Source of the DNA: Aphidius gifuensis
Taxonomy: Eukaryota; Arthropoda; Insecta; Hymenoptera; Braconidae
Length of the DNA stretch: 64,000 nucleotides
Direction: 5' to 3'
NCBI RefSeq assembly: GCF_014905175.1
Contig: NC_057793.1
Location: 744,001-808,000 of the forward strand
Shown: positions 25,889 through 37,978 of the stretch, in pieces
Layout of the letters: each line of letters starts with the position of its first letter
Numbering within the stretch: position 1 is the first letter of the stretch
Translations under genes and position numbers: made by a program
Notes under the pieces: model-generated
Database searches by the model: none
What the model was told of the DNA's origin: nothing
The model's input: the letters and a program-made list of their open reading frames with translations, nothing else

Positions 25889-28800
25889 TATGTCGAGAAT
25901 TTTTATTGATTTTTACCGTGCGCTACGAAGGCGCTCCAGTACAATTATTAAAATTTAAAAAATTGATATAATCACGATTGTGTCACGTGAGACTAGAGCC
26001 TTTGTATTTAATTCCAAAAATTATTGAAATGTTTTTTTTTTTTAAATATGTGTATTTAAATAAATAAAAAAATTAAAAAAAAAAAAAAAAAAAAGAATTT
26101 TTAATCACGAAATTTGTGAATTTAATAAATTTTTTAAATTTAAATCCTCGAGGATCACGCCTCAGCTATAATCGAGTCCATTTTGTATCCAAAAATGTCA
26201 CTGACTGTCTTCTGAAATTAAATTAAAATAAAAAAATTAATTTACAATTTAGAAGTATATATTTTTTTTTTTAAATTATAATTTTATGTTGAAGAATAAA
26301 ATCAAGTTTTTACAACAATAAAAATCAATCAGATATGGAGTATAAGCTTTTTATTATTAAATTTAAAACCAGTTTTATAAGAATTACTTGATTTTAGAAG
26401 AAAAAAAAATTGATAAATAATAATTTGACACTATTGATGATGTAAAAGGATGAATGACAATAGATTGTATCAAAAGATTGACTGTTGCTATATAAAAAAA
26501 TATAAAAAAATATAGAAAAATATAATACACGTGATGAGGATTAAAATTAATTGCTAATTAGTTGGCTGATGATCTTGGTTTGATATTAGAAAAACACACA
26601 ATCACTAAAATAATTTACAAGATGATGAAAAAATAAATTCAGTCTTGATATATTTTGATTAGATTAACAAGATAATTTTCAACAAGATAAAACAATCCAT
26701 GATCTCTAAAAAAATATTTAACAAATTAATAATAAAATTTCTTACTTGGAAAAAAAGGAAAATTGATTGACAATTTTTCAATCAGAACATGAAAAAAAAC
26801 TGATTGAAATTACGACGTTGTTTGATTAGAGTAATGAAAATAAATGACTTGGGAGTTGCGGGCCATAAAATATTTCATCAACAAAAAATAAAATACTCGA
26901 AAACAATGATTGATAAGATTATAGCCAAAAAACAAGATGATAAGATTAATTCCAAGAACACGACACGGTCAAATAAATTGTACATTGATAAAAAAATAAA
27001 AGGAAATAATAAAAAAATATAAATTTGTGCGTAAAATAGACTAAAAGCTTTAAAAATAAAATTAACAAAATTTAAATGTGAAACTGGTTAAAATATTGAA
27101 GCATATCACTGCGAGACTTTCAAGCATGATTACAATGCTCTTAACAATAATTCGATTAAATTTAAATGATATCTTTGAATATATATTGATTATTTAAAAA
27201 ATTACAAAATATTTTACATAAAAAATGAGGTAAATTGACATGTATCTACACAGTAAACGGCGCAAAGAAAAAAAAAAAAAAAATCACAGACAAATATCAA
27301 TCAAATCAACAATGGAGAAATCGTGATTATGAATTCGAAAAAAAAAAAAATAAATAAATATAATTTTGCAATCAAGTTAAAACGACATTCACAAAATTAA
27401 ATCCACACACTGGAAGTGAAAGATGTACCGGTTTTGAGTTTGTTGTATGTATCACAAACATACCTACATCTAGGTGTTGGATATATAAATGTGAACTTGA
27501 AGAGCGAGATACTTGTTTGACGAATAAAAAGTTACGTGAAAGACTTATGCTTCAAGAAGCAACAACTACGATACGATCTGGTATGCGAGACAAGAGCGGG
27601 TTCACAACTGATTTGGGACACAAAACATTCAGAGAATAAACCATTGACATTGAGCGTTTAATATTAAAAAAAAAAAGCAAAAAAAAAAATTGATAATCTT
27701 GCAGGGAAGCTCTCGCAAGATAATACATTTAATATTTACTCAAGATATCGACAAAAACTCATAAAATAAATAAATTTGAACAAATTTAAAAATTAAAAAT
27801 TAAAAAGCTAAATACCAGCTGAATTAATGATCAATGAATAATTAAATTTGTCACAAAATGTAGACATGTATCTCATTGAATTTAGACAATAAATAATAAT
27901 TATAAAATTAAAAATAAATTGATAGATTGTGAGCAATATATCATCGACACGATCATGTCTGCAAGTATTAAATCGTCAATCTCAACAATTTGAATAAAAT
28001 TAATCAGACAAAATACATTAATTTACAGTTAATTGTCATTAAAAATATATTCAATTTTTTATTACAAATACCAATATCCAAGTGTAACAATGAGATATAA
28101 ATTTTTATCACAAATAATAATGAAAAAAAAAAAAAAAAAGAGATTGTCATCGTTCGACTTTTATTTGAATTATCGAGGACCGATCTTTGGTCGTTCAGCA
28201 ATCTTATCAAAATTTGGTTAATCTGAGAAATAAAAATGTTACTTTTAACGAAAAACTTTGACTTGTCACGTGCCTGATAGCTGATATCTATTTATTTTTA
28301 AATTAAATTTAAAAAAAACTATAAGTATTTTTTTTTCAAGAGTTTTCTTGATTCTCCTATGATCAATTGCTCGTTTGGTTTTGTGGACAAGATTTATGTA
28401 ATGACAAACAGGTCAATCTGGGTGTTTAAATAGCTGGGTGTTTGATATTCTACATTTTTTTTTCTTTAATTATTAAGGAAATAATATGTACGTGAGGAAA
28501 AATGTTGAGGCCTGGACGCGTGAAAGCTGGGCCCGTGCCAATCTCTCCCTCTCTCACTCTCTCTTAAACACTTAATAAACTCATAAAAAAAATATATGTC
28601 TATATATAAATAATATCTATTCACACGCTCTAACGAGTCTTTTTATTAAGGCCTATATTTATGCACAATTTCTCATATAAAAAGCAATAAATATCATAAC
28701 TACAAACTTGTCATTTAACTGTAATATCTCAATGCAATTACACTTTTATATTTTTTTTTTTTCAAATATTAACGAGTGTTTTAAAAATATATAATTGCGT

Positions 28801-31650
28801 TAATAAATAAATTATATGTTTATCGTTAAACTGTAAAAAAAAAAATAATAAAAAAACGAGTTTTAAATATGATTAGAACACTTTTTAGCTGACTGAATTT
28901 TTAAAGAAGAAATTCTTTCAATTTTTCATATAGAAGACATCAAAAATGTATAACGATACCTGATCTGGACAGTGGAATAATTGTTGGTGAGATAAAACAG
29001 CATTGGCTAATGAAGAAAACGAGTAAAAAAAAAAGTCCATAACATGAAAACAAAAGAAACGATAAAATAACTCAAAAATAAATAATCTCGTGAACGGACA
29101 GAAGGAACAATAGGTGTATTGGCCCATGACATTCTCAGGCAAGAAAATGAATCGAAAAAAAAAAAAAAATAAAAACACGCGTGAAGCTGACTGAACGAAA
29201 TTGTACTTGGATGAAGGCAAATCCGACCTTGTGAGCGAAAAAGAAAAAAAAAAGATTAACTTCTCTTTGCTCATCTCTCTCATCGTGATACTATGTGGTC
29301 CATCGAATATTCCATCTCAACTTCTGTGTGTATCCCACAGTGTTGGTATTTATATTTTATACACGGTGGTATATTATACATATAAAATATATATTGGTAT
29401 TTGTAATATTGTGCTACGATGCGATCGGCGCCCGACGGCGAGAACAATGTATATATTTACTGGTTAAAAATATAAAAGAGACTAACCAGGATCCAAACTC
29501 TTTATGAGAGCAAGAAGAAGATGACAAAACCATCCAAAAATATATAATAAGGACCAATACCTCTGTATCGATGGTAACCTAATATCGATGGAGAAAAAAA
29601 AATAAATATAAAGAGGATTTAAAAAAATATATAATAATGATTTTAAAAACTTTGAGAAAACAACGTTTAAAAAGGAATACCTTGAGGTCGGTGTAGGACC
29701 TTGCCTGGCGTTATAACGTTTTTTGTATTTTTTTTTTATATATACCGTCGCACGCGTCATTTACTGTATAAAATTTTGTGTAATTTGATAAAGTATATTA
29801 CTTGAAATTATTTTTAAAAAATTACATGTTTCAAGTTGGTATTAAACTGATGTGAAAATAAAAACAAAATTTGAGAGATATTTGAAATGAGCAAGTAGAA
29901 TTTCGGATAAAAAAAATTGACAAGTGTATAGAAATATTTTGATGAAATAAAATTGAAACAATCAAAATTTATATTGAATTATTAAATAAATTTGCATTAA
30001 GAATTAAGAATCCATTATTGGAAAGAAAATAAAACAATTGATGAATTTTTGGAATATTTGAATGAATTACTTGAATACTTGATGATATACACCTTTATTT
30101 AAACAAAGTTTTATATTTATAAATGCATCGTTGCACTAATAAGCGGTAGCAATTCGCGGCTAATAAATGAAAACACAAGTCGAGGCTGATTATTATACTT
30201 GCAAATTACCAATTATTTTCCACTAATGCTAAGGGTATATACACGGAACGTTTGTTCAATGTAATGCATATTCTCTTTTAGCTTGTACATCGAAACTGGC
30301 CACCCGTTCTTCGAGTTATTTATTTTTTGAAAATTTGTACATGATATTTATTTAAACGCACACATCAGCGAGCAACTCGGCTTGAAACTTTGCTATACAT
30401 TGTTGGTTTTTTTTTTAATGAAAACAAGATTGACGGGTTCCGTTTGTTTTGCCAGAGGGAAAAAAAATTCATCAATTTTGAAAATAAATGGATTAAGTAC
30501 TGTGATATAAAGCCGCTTTAGCAAATAATTGTCAGGATATTATTGAGAAAAAATATATTGTACATCATCATAATTTATGGGCAATATTTTTTTTTACTTA
30601 GATGAGTTTAAATGATAAAATATTTATTATCAAATTCGAAGAATTATTTGCAATTATTTTGCATGCATGAATTTTAAGAGGATAGTTCCGTCGGCACTTT
30701 AGCACTAGCTGTATTTTGTTTCAAAACAAATAAGCCAACAATAACAATTTAGATGAGATTTTTTTCGAAAAATATCAAAAAATCAAGTCGAAATATTTGT
30801 TGGACAATAGAAATCACTGGACTAATTAAATTCACTTCACAAATTACTGTAGCCTATTTATTTTACAAAGCTGTCACTATATTTTTGCATGAAAATAATA
30901 ATCGAGTGTAATTTAAAATATACAGCTCAATTGAAATTATAATAATTTGCAAGATTGATTAATGATTATTCTATCAAACCGAGATCATTAGAGAAAATAT
31001 AATTGCAGGTAGAAAATTGACACAAGCGACACTGCTGCCACCGTTGATTAATCCTATCAATCATCAATCATAAATTATTTGAATTTAAAATCTACGCGTT
31101 CCAATAAAACCGATCATGTAAAACACTAATAAAAAAACTTATCGCTGCGATATGTTGGGTAATGATGATGATTCTCCCTTACCTTATCTCGCAAGTATTT
31201 CTATCCAACTGACCAAACACGATAATAGGGAGTTTTGTTTATCTTTTTTTTTTACTCAATATTATTTATCATAAAATTATTATAATCACTCAGATAGTAA
31301 ACACTAAACCACTGCACTGTAAACACATTCACAACACATTGTTGATACTCAAGATTTTTTTATTTGATAAATCTTTGCCACAAATTTATTAATTAAAAAT
31401 AATTTATTGAACAAAATGGTCCAAAGTAGCATTCACTTGTCTTTTCATGTAAAATTTAAACCATAAAAATCAAAACAATTAATGATTGAAATAATATTTC
31501 CAAAAACAATATTAAATAACAAAAAAAATCAAAAAAAAAATACACAAAAAGTTCAACAATTGCACTAGCAATTATTTTCTATAATTAAAATTCGATAATA
31601 TATTTTTTAATTTTCAATTATCCAAATAATTTTTGTGTATGATTTGTATT
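25889..31650. other. Region upstream of the grn start codon: 5' leader/intron or intergenic; no gene seen
   Basis: The bases just upstream of the ATG are presumably 5' untranslated, but I cannot fix the leader exon limits or any 5' splice site. A perfect 12-bp palindrome, ATCCTCGAGGAT, lies at 26144-26155. The remainder is AT-rich with long A runs. Mixed-composition patches lie near 27.46-27.64 kb and 29.4 kb. Open frames such as 28918-29283 are low-complexity Phe/Ser/Leu translations. Confidence 0.6.
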
Positions 31651-31699
31651 AACTGTTTATCGATGAAATGACAGTTGTATACTGAGTTTGTAATATACG

Positions 31700-31895
31700 T
31701 TTTGAAAAAACACGCACGCGCTCGTCGATGCAACTATCGTGGCACCCGGCGCGGAACTAAAGCGGATGAAAACACGAACATGACAAGGCCCCCACGTTCG
31801 TATACAATCGGTATTATTCGGTAAACTATCGGTGGCGCTCGTATCGCTGTGGAAACGCCTTCGACGCGCGCGGCCCCACCTCCACACGGGCGTTA
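31700..31895. promoter_or_regulatory. CpG-rich island, candidate promoter region
   Basis: This is one of the clearest composition shifts in the window. It is dense in CG dinucleotides (GCGCGCGGCC, ACGCACGCGCTCG, CCCGGCGCGG) within DNA that is otherwise nearly all A/T. It lies 5.8 kb upstream of the grn start codon. On the minus strand a CTCAGTATAC word near 31680 resembles an arthropod initiator, and a GTAAGTAG donor-like site lies at 31902-31909. Transcription from here toward grn is plausible but unproven. An open frame across it on the minus strand begins at GTG, not ATG, so it is not taken as coding. Confidence 0.4.
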
Positions 31896-31910
31896 ACTCC
31901 AGCTACTTAC

Positions 31911-33190
31911 TCCTGATTTACCCCCTCTATTATCTTTTTTTTCTATCTTTTTTCAAATAACCCCACTAGTTTTTGTGTTATTTAAAAAATTTTTTTTTAT
32001 ATCTTTGCCAATTTTTTAGCATTATTCATTCTTTGTCAGTGCTCAATGTCGACAAACAAATAATAAACTTTTAGTGCAACACGTTACAAAATATTTACAG
32101 AAAATTGAGCTGAAATTATGTTGATATATTTGACTAGAATAAACTGCTCTTTCACTTCTTCATAATCAATAGATAGTCCATCTAAAAAAATAATGTTATA
32201 GGGCTAGAACTTTTTATCTTTTTGTAAAATAAAATGACAAATATTTATTTGTAAAACAATAAAAATAATTCAAGTTGAAAAACATGGGAATAATTTTGTT
32301 TTTCGTTGAACGAATCTGGCTGGCTTTTGTCGTATATCATTTGTAATAAACACAAATATATTCAAGCTCATAATTTATGTAATAAGTACAGCAACTTATG
32401 TGTTTACTTGTTCAAATGTTCACAAACGTTGGCTCTGGAAAATTCAATAGAACCAATGTAAATTTATTACTCCAGTGGTTTTTCTATATGGTTCCATCGT
32501 GAAAATTTTCTCTCACAATTTAGCCCATTATTTTGATAAATGTATACGCGCATCCTGAGCACTGCCATGTACCATATATACTAATGTAGATATAGAATTG
32601 TATTGCGTGATATTGTGTAGCCCGATGAATGATAATGCCATAAAAAAAAAAAAAAATTATGAAGTTAAAGCATTTTCCTCGCTAGATTTATTGTACGTCC
32701 GTAAAATATAAACCAAACAAAAATCAAAATTACACAAGTAGTCATGTGGCACATAGGCCAAAAATAGAAACAGATCAAGTCTGAGATATATATCAAACGC
32801 CTATAAACGCGTGAGGAGTTAATCTTGATAAATTTGCTGACTATCAAGATGAGATAGGTTGCACGATATTATATATACATATTACGCCCATATTTGAAAT
32901 CTCAAGTTTGTAATCTGAGTGCGAGGATGCGACTGCGGAAGTGACACACGCATTGAGTTACAGGTTGACCTAGGTCATGTTTATTATTCTATTATGTTTA
33001 AGTAAATAATCTTAACTTTATAATCATTTAAATGGACACTAATCTGATAAATCATAAATTTTAAAATATCACAAGAAGCTATGCACATTAATATTTATCC
33101 AACAATCATCAGAATCGCAAATGATAAATATTTTCTCAATTTAAATAAAATTATAAGGCTTTTGTTTATAATTTTTTTTGATGAAAATTA
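31911..33190. other. AT-rich non-coding stretch
   Basis: I see only AT-rich DNA with short chance frames. A small patch around 32900-32980 has TGCGAGGATGCGACTGCGG and an AGGTTGACCTAGGTCATG word, the latter like nuclear-receptor half sites. Confidence 0.6.
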
Positions 33191-33199
33191 GATTTATCA

Positions 33200-33600
33200 T
33201 GTGATGAATTATTTAAAAGACATAAGCAGCTGTAGGCTTGATGTAAAAGCCATGGAGAGGGAAGGCTGTATCAGTGGTAGTTGTATGAGCATAGAAAAAG
33301 AGGGAGAGCATTTTCAAGTACTGAGTACAGAGAAAACATTGTATATAACGTTGCCAGGTGGCTGGAGTTGCATTGAAGACAACTGAACAATCTGTAGAAG
33401 CTTGTCCAGGACGAAGAGAAGTCCGTAGATCAGCCAATCAGATAGTCATACCCCCTCTCATTCATTGTCACAAAATGGCGGCTCTAAATCAGACTGACTC
33501 CGCCTATTGCTTTTACCCCCACTGGAAAATTTTCAGTGAGCGCCTCTTGCGGTGCGTCAACGAAAAACTCCGCCTATTGATTCATTTTTTTATATCACGT
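33200..33600. promoter_or_regulatory. Mixed-composition island A with repeated ACTCCGCCTATTG motif
   Basis: ACTCCGCCTATTG occurs twice as a direct repeat, at 33497-33509 and 33567-33579. CACAAAATGGCG is at 33469-33480 (a Pho/YY1-like GCCAT core in reverse) and GCGCCTCTTG at 33540-33549. Overlapping open frames exist on both strands (33213-33437 minus, 33358-33729 plus), but neither resembles a known protein. The plus frame dissolves into Phe/Leu filler. A regulatory element is the more economical reading. Confidence 0.35.
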
Positions 33601-34439
33601 TTTTTTTTCCTACCCTTTTTTTATTTGTTCTATACTTTATATATTTTTTTTTTGTTAATTCACAAGAAAATTCGGACCTTTAACATCGAGCTTTTTTTAT
33701 TTATGTCATTTTGCCACGCACATTTGTGACCCTGTATTTTTTTCTACCTATTTTTCATTAAAAGCTTTTACATTTATTTGGAAATTTATTTATTATTTTT
33801 AATTCAAAATTTCTGCTTAATTTTTTTTATACAAATATTGAGGCAGTTATCATTAAGCTCAATTGCAATATTTGCAAGTTGGTGAGAGAAAAGTGCGCTC
33901 TTTTATTGTGCTGCCCTAGAGACACCAAGTTTTTTCAGAACACGATAAGAAAGTTTACGAATGAAAGAGTCATACAGATACATACATATTACATTCGAAG
34001 TAGAAACGTACATTTTTATTTTTTTTATTCATAGATTCCTCTGGGATATTATTTTTTTATTTTTTTATTTTCCCTTATCTTTACTTTTTCTTTATATATT
34101 TCCATGACTATACCACCGAAAAATATCAGGCGTCGAAAAAAAGAAGTTTTAAAAAATTATCAGTAAACTTTTACTGATAATAACTTAAAAATTTTTTGAA
34201 AAATATATACCGGTGTATATAAAGTTTCATAATAAAAATATCAAACTTTCGAGATTATTTTGAGCAATATTTTTCCTGTTCATTTTTTGCAAGGGTTATA
34301 ATTGTTTGAACTAGTATTAAAATTTGGTGGAGCTTTGATGAATCATCGTTAATATTTTAGAAAAAAAGGTTAATAAATTTTCAATAATGACTCGACTGAA
34401 TTTGCTGGTAAAAAATTGTAGAGTCATTTGAAGCTTTAC

Positions 34440-34740
34440 TGCCGACGCTAAACACTTCATGACATACACTAATGACGTCCAGCTAGCTGCGTGCCAAGGT
34501 CGATCCTTATCTCTAAAACCACTTTATTTCAAACAATAAATTCTAGACACAGTTGTGAATCTATTTCCTTCTTTTCTTTTTTTTATTTTGCTATGTATAA
34601 TATAGTAAAGCAAAAGACAAAAAAAAATAGGCGGAGATCTTTGCAGACAAGCTCCAAATTCTTGAGCTTAAAATTTTTTTCTTTTTGCTACGCCCTTATA
34701 CTGTCGCGCCAAACAAAACTGCTGGGGCGCCTCTTGATTT
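34440..34740. promoter_or_regulatory. Mixed-composition island B sharing motifs with island A
   Basis: AATAGGCGGAG at 34626-34636 is the reverse complement of the CTCCGCCTATT found twice in island A. GCGCCTCTTG recurs at 34727-34736. The segment also has a TGACGTCC word near 34472. No coding sense is seen. Confidence 0.3.
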
Positions 34741-37700
34741 AAAGGAAAAAAAAATCATACGGAAATTTAATTTTCATTTTTCATTCGTCTGCGATTTATC
34801 TGAAGATTTATAAATATAGGGTGTCAAATGTGGTGGCTTTCACGTGTCATATCATCAGTATATTATAACCCATAATTATTTATTTTTTTATTTTCAATAT
34901 TCCAAGAAATTATTCAAAACAAAAATATTTTTACCTTCACATTTTTTATCAGCTTTTTAGGTCAACAATGATTTGCTTTCTCGACAATATCAAGTTAATT
35001 ATTTACAAATAAAAAACACTGTAAATTGGCTATGGGATTTTTATCAACAAAATTAATTGATAGTTAAAATCTCGTCAGTGTCAATGACCCCATACCCCAC
35101 TGATAAAAATAAAACAACTCAATTTTCTATTTTCTATTTTTCTATGGCAAAAGAAGCACAATTTTTGTCGTTTATTTTGTGAAAATAAAAATACTCTAGA
35201 GCTTTATAGAAAAAAAAAAGAACATGCACTTAAAAAAAAAGTAAATCATCTGCTGATTTGAAGAATAGAAATATGAAAATCGATAAAAATCATAACTGTG
35301 TCTCTTTAAGATTTATAAATCTTGATGTAAAATCGATCTTCATAACAAATGAAGCATCCACATAAAAATGAAAAACTAAAATCGCACGAGTGGATAGTAA
35401 TGCTGAATATATTTTTTTTGTCATACACTGTATATGTACATAAAAGACGAACACAAAAAAAAAATGGTAAAAAGAATAATGTATGAAAATAAAAAAAATA
35501 AATATAAATAAAAAAAAAAAGACGAATGCCTTGAATCTGCGCGAGAACTCTGAACTGGTTGAAGAGGGGGCGGAAGCTTACGTATGCCTAGAAAAGGGCG
35601 CACAATGGACGACTTGGTCGTGCGTGTTATCTTGATGAACCTTAAAGTTTTACCCTGATGGGAGAGAAAAAAAAAAAAAACCTTTTTAGATGTATATGTA
35701 CGTCTTGAAAAGGAGTGTGTAAGAAAAATTTGAAAGCCTCCAATAAAGCAATTGGATAAAAATACTTGTAAAGAAAAAAATGAAAAAAAAATGTTTTAAA
35801 AAAACGTGATTGATGAAATAGTTTCATCGTGATATGATCAAGAATAAGGGTTAAGCAAAAAGTAAAAAAAAAAATAGAAAAATATGCTCTCTAATATAGT
35901 AACTGACATAAATAAATTTTTTTTTATAAATTATTTTTTTTTTTTTTGATAATTGAAGATGAATGAATAGAAAATACATGGCACTTGAAAAACTTGTTGA
36001 TAGAAAATTTTTTTCATATATTTTTATTTATTTTGACAATGTGAATTTTAAGGAGACAAAAAAATCAAGGATGAATTTGTGTCCAGTTGTCTCGGATTGT
36101 TGTAAGATCCGTCGCCCACTTGAAAATATATATGTGAACATTGTTCGACTCTGCTGCACATTTGTCGATGACTATCTCGTGGTCGATGAATCGACGCATT
36201 ATTATGTTTTTTTTCTTCTTTTTCGAGAAGAAAATACAATAAATATATACATATGAGAATATATTGAATAGATATATTTATATGGAGTTTGGAGGATTTG
36301 CGGTTTGGGTGTTCAAATGGAAGAAGACAAGGAAATAAACATTTACAATAATAAAAAGAAGAATAAAACATACTAGAAATGATATATTTATACTAAATAA
36401 AAAAAATCAATATCATGTTTATGTATTTTATTTTTTTTATTTTGATTGTGGGTATTATGATATTCATCAATCAATCTTTAAATATTTAAAGACAAATTTT
36501 CTTTTTATATAAATCCAAAGAAGCAATATTCAATTTAATTCATTCAATTGTAAAAAAAAAATAAACAAATTGAATTTTTATCTAGGAATTATAGTATAAA
36601 AAAAATAAGAAAACATTTATTTATTTATTTTTAATTTTCAAGAAGGTAATAAAATATGTGATTTAATATTTTGATGAATTATTAAATTTATTTGTCAATT
36701 GAATAAAATAAATTTTAAATGCTGTAAAATAATTTAAACAATTAACTAAATTTTCTATCAATATAAAAAAAGTAATTAAATATTTTATAGTTATATTAAA
36801 TTACTATTTAGTATTTCCAAGTAAATAAAAATAATAAATGTAACATAAAAAATAAAAATTAACATATAAATAAATAAAACGTACCTTTAAAAATATTATT
36901 TCGGAAGCAAAAAATGACGTAAGAGATTAAAAGCCATGAAAAGAAAGAAAAGAAAGAGCCACGCCTTTGACTGACACCCGTGAAAGATTTGAGTGAATCC
37001 CACATCAAAGAGTCCATATAACCATACATTTTACATTTATTAATACATAATATAATGTGTATAAATAAAATACATCATGACGCAACCGTATATTTATTTC
37101 AACTAACACAATGCATATTCAGCATTCCAAAAGTCCAAAACTACAACCCTTCTCAAACTGAAGATTATGTCTGTAATTAGCTCTTGACTACCGCATTAAA
37201 TACTAATACATATGAATTAATCGACAGCTAATAGAAATTAATACCAAGCTAATTTATCGAAAAATTCAGAAGCAACAAAGTTTCATATATATTTGAAACA
37301 TATTTATTTCAAGCATTTACTAAAGTTATTTCATCCAATAATATATTTTATCTTTGAAATTCATTTATATATGAAAATAATAATTATACATGGCTAATCA
37401 ACAATTGTTAACAGACAATTACACTTGAAATATAAATATGCAAATTATATTTTAAATTAATTATCAAGATTTACATTTTTAATTTATAAATTACGAGGTT
37501 GATTAAATGTCTGCCAAATTGTTTGGTTATTTTTAATTTTAGATGAAAATATTTTCATTTTAAAATGAAATTAATAATTCAAAAATTTTATAAAATTACA
37601 AATATATTTAACAATGATTACGTGGATTGAAAAAAGAAAAAAATATAAAAATCTTTATTAATTTTTAATTAAAAATATTAAATTTTTCAGCTGTAAAAAT

Positions 37701-37850
37701 TTTAATTAAATAGAATAAAATTAGACAGATTATTTATCAACTATAAAGGTGTTGAATATTGATAAAATAATTTTAACTCAACTATTGTATTATTTAAAAA
37801 AAAAAAAAATATAAAAAAATAAAAAATTAAATAATGCATGTTGGAGAGTA
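34741..37850. other. AT-rich non-coding stretch
   Basis: Nothing is recognisable as a gene. A short less AT-rich patch at 35520-35630 carries GGGGGCGGAAGC and GGGCGCAC words. The rest is A/T runs and chance frames. Confidence 0.6.
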
Positions 37851-37855
37851 AAAGA

Positions 37856-37978
37856 CTTATCAGTAAAAGATCATCTAAACGGTCACTTATCTTGTATTAA
37901 CTGGTGCCGACATGAGAAGCCTCGAGATACTGACTGCATCTACACGATGTCGTGGGCGTGTCAGAGATAACAAGTATC
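37856..37978. promoter_or_regulatory. Cluster of five GATA-type motifs, candidate enhancer
   Basis: Within 123 bases there are CTTATC (37856-37861), CTTATCTT (37886-37893), AGATA (37925-37929), AGATAA (37965-37970) and TATC (37975-37978). They sit in an island of balanced composition containing GGTGCCGACATG and GTCGTGGGCGTG. GATA factors bind WGATAR. The position, 12 kb upstream of the grn start, suits cross- or auto-regulation, but no function can be read directly. Confidence 0.4.

Noticed and set aside
31657..31887. Arg-rich 76-codon frame across the CpG island
   Set aside because: It opens at GTG rather than ATG, has no recognisable domain, and is explained by the GC-rich composition.
33358..33729. 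123-codon plus frame beginning MAGVALKTTEQSVEACPGRR
   Set aside because: The second half is Phe/Leu/Ile homopolymer translation; the balanced first half coincides with a motif-rich island that also opens the opposite strand.
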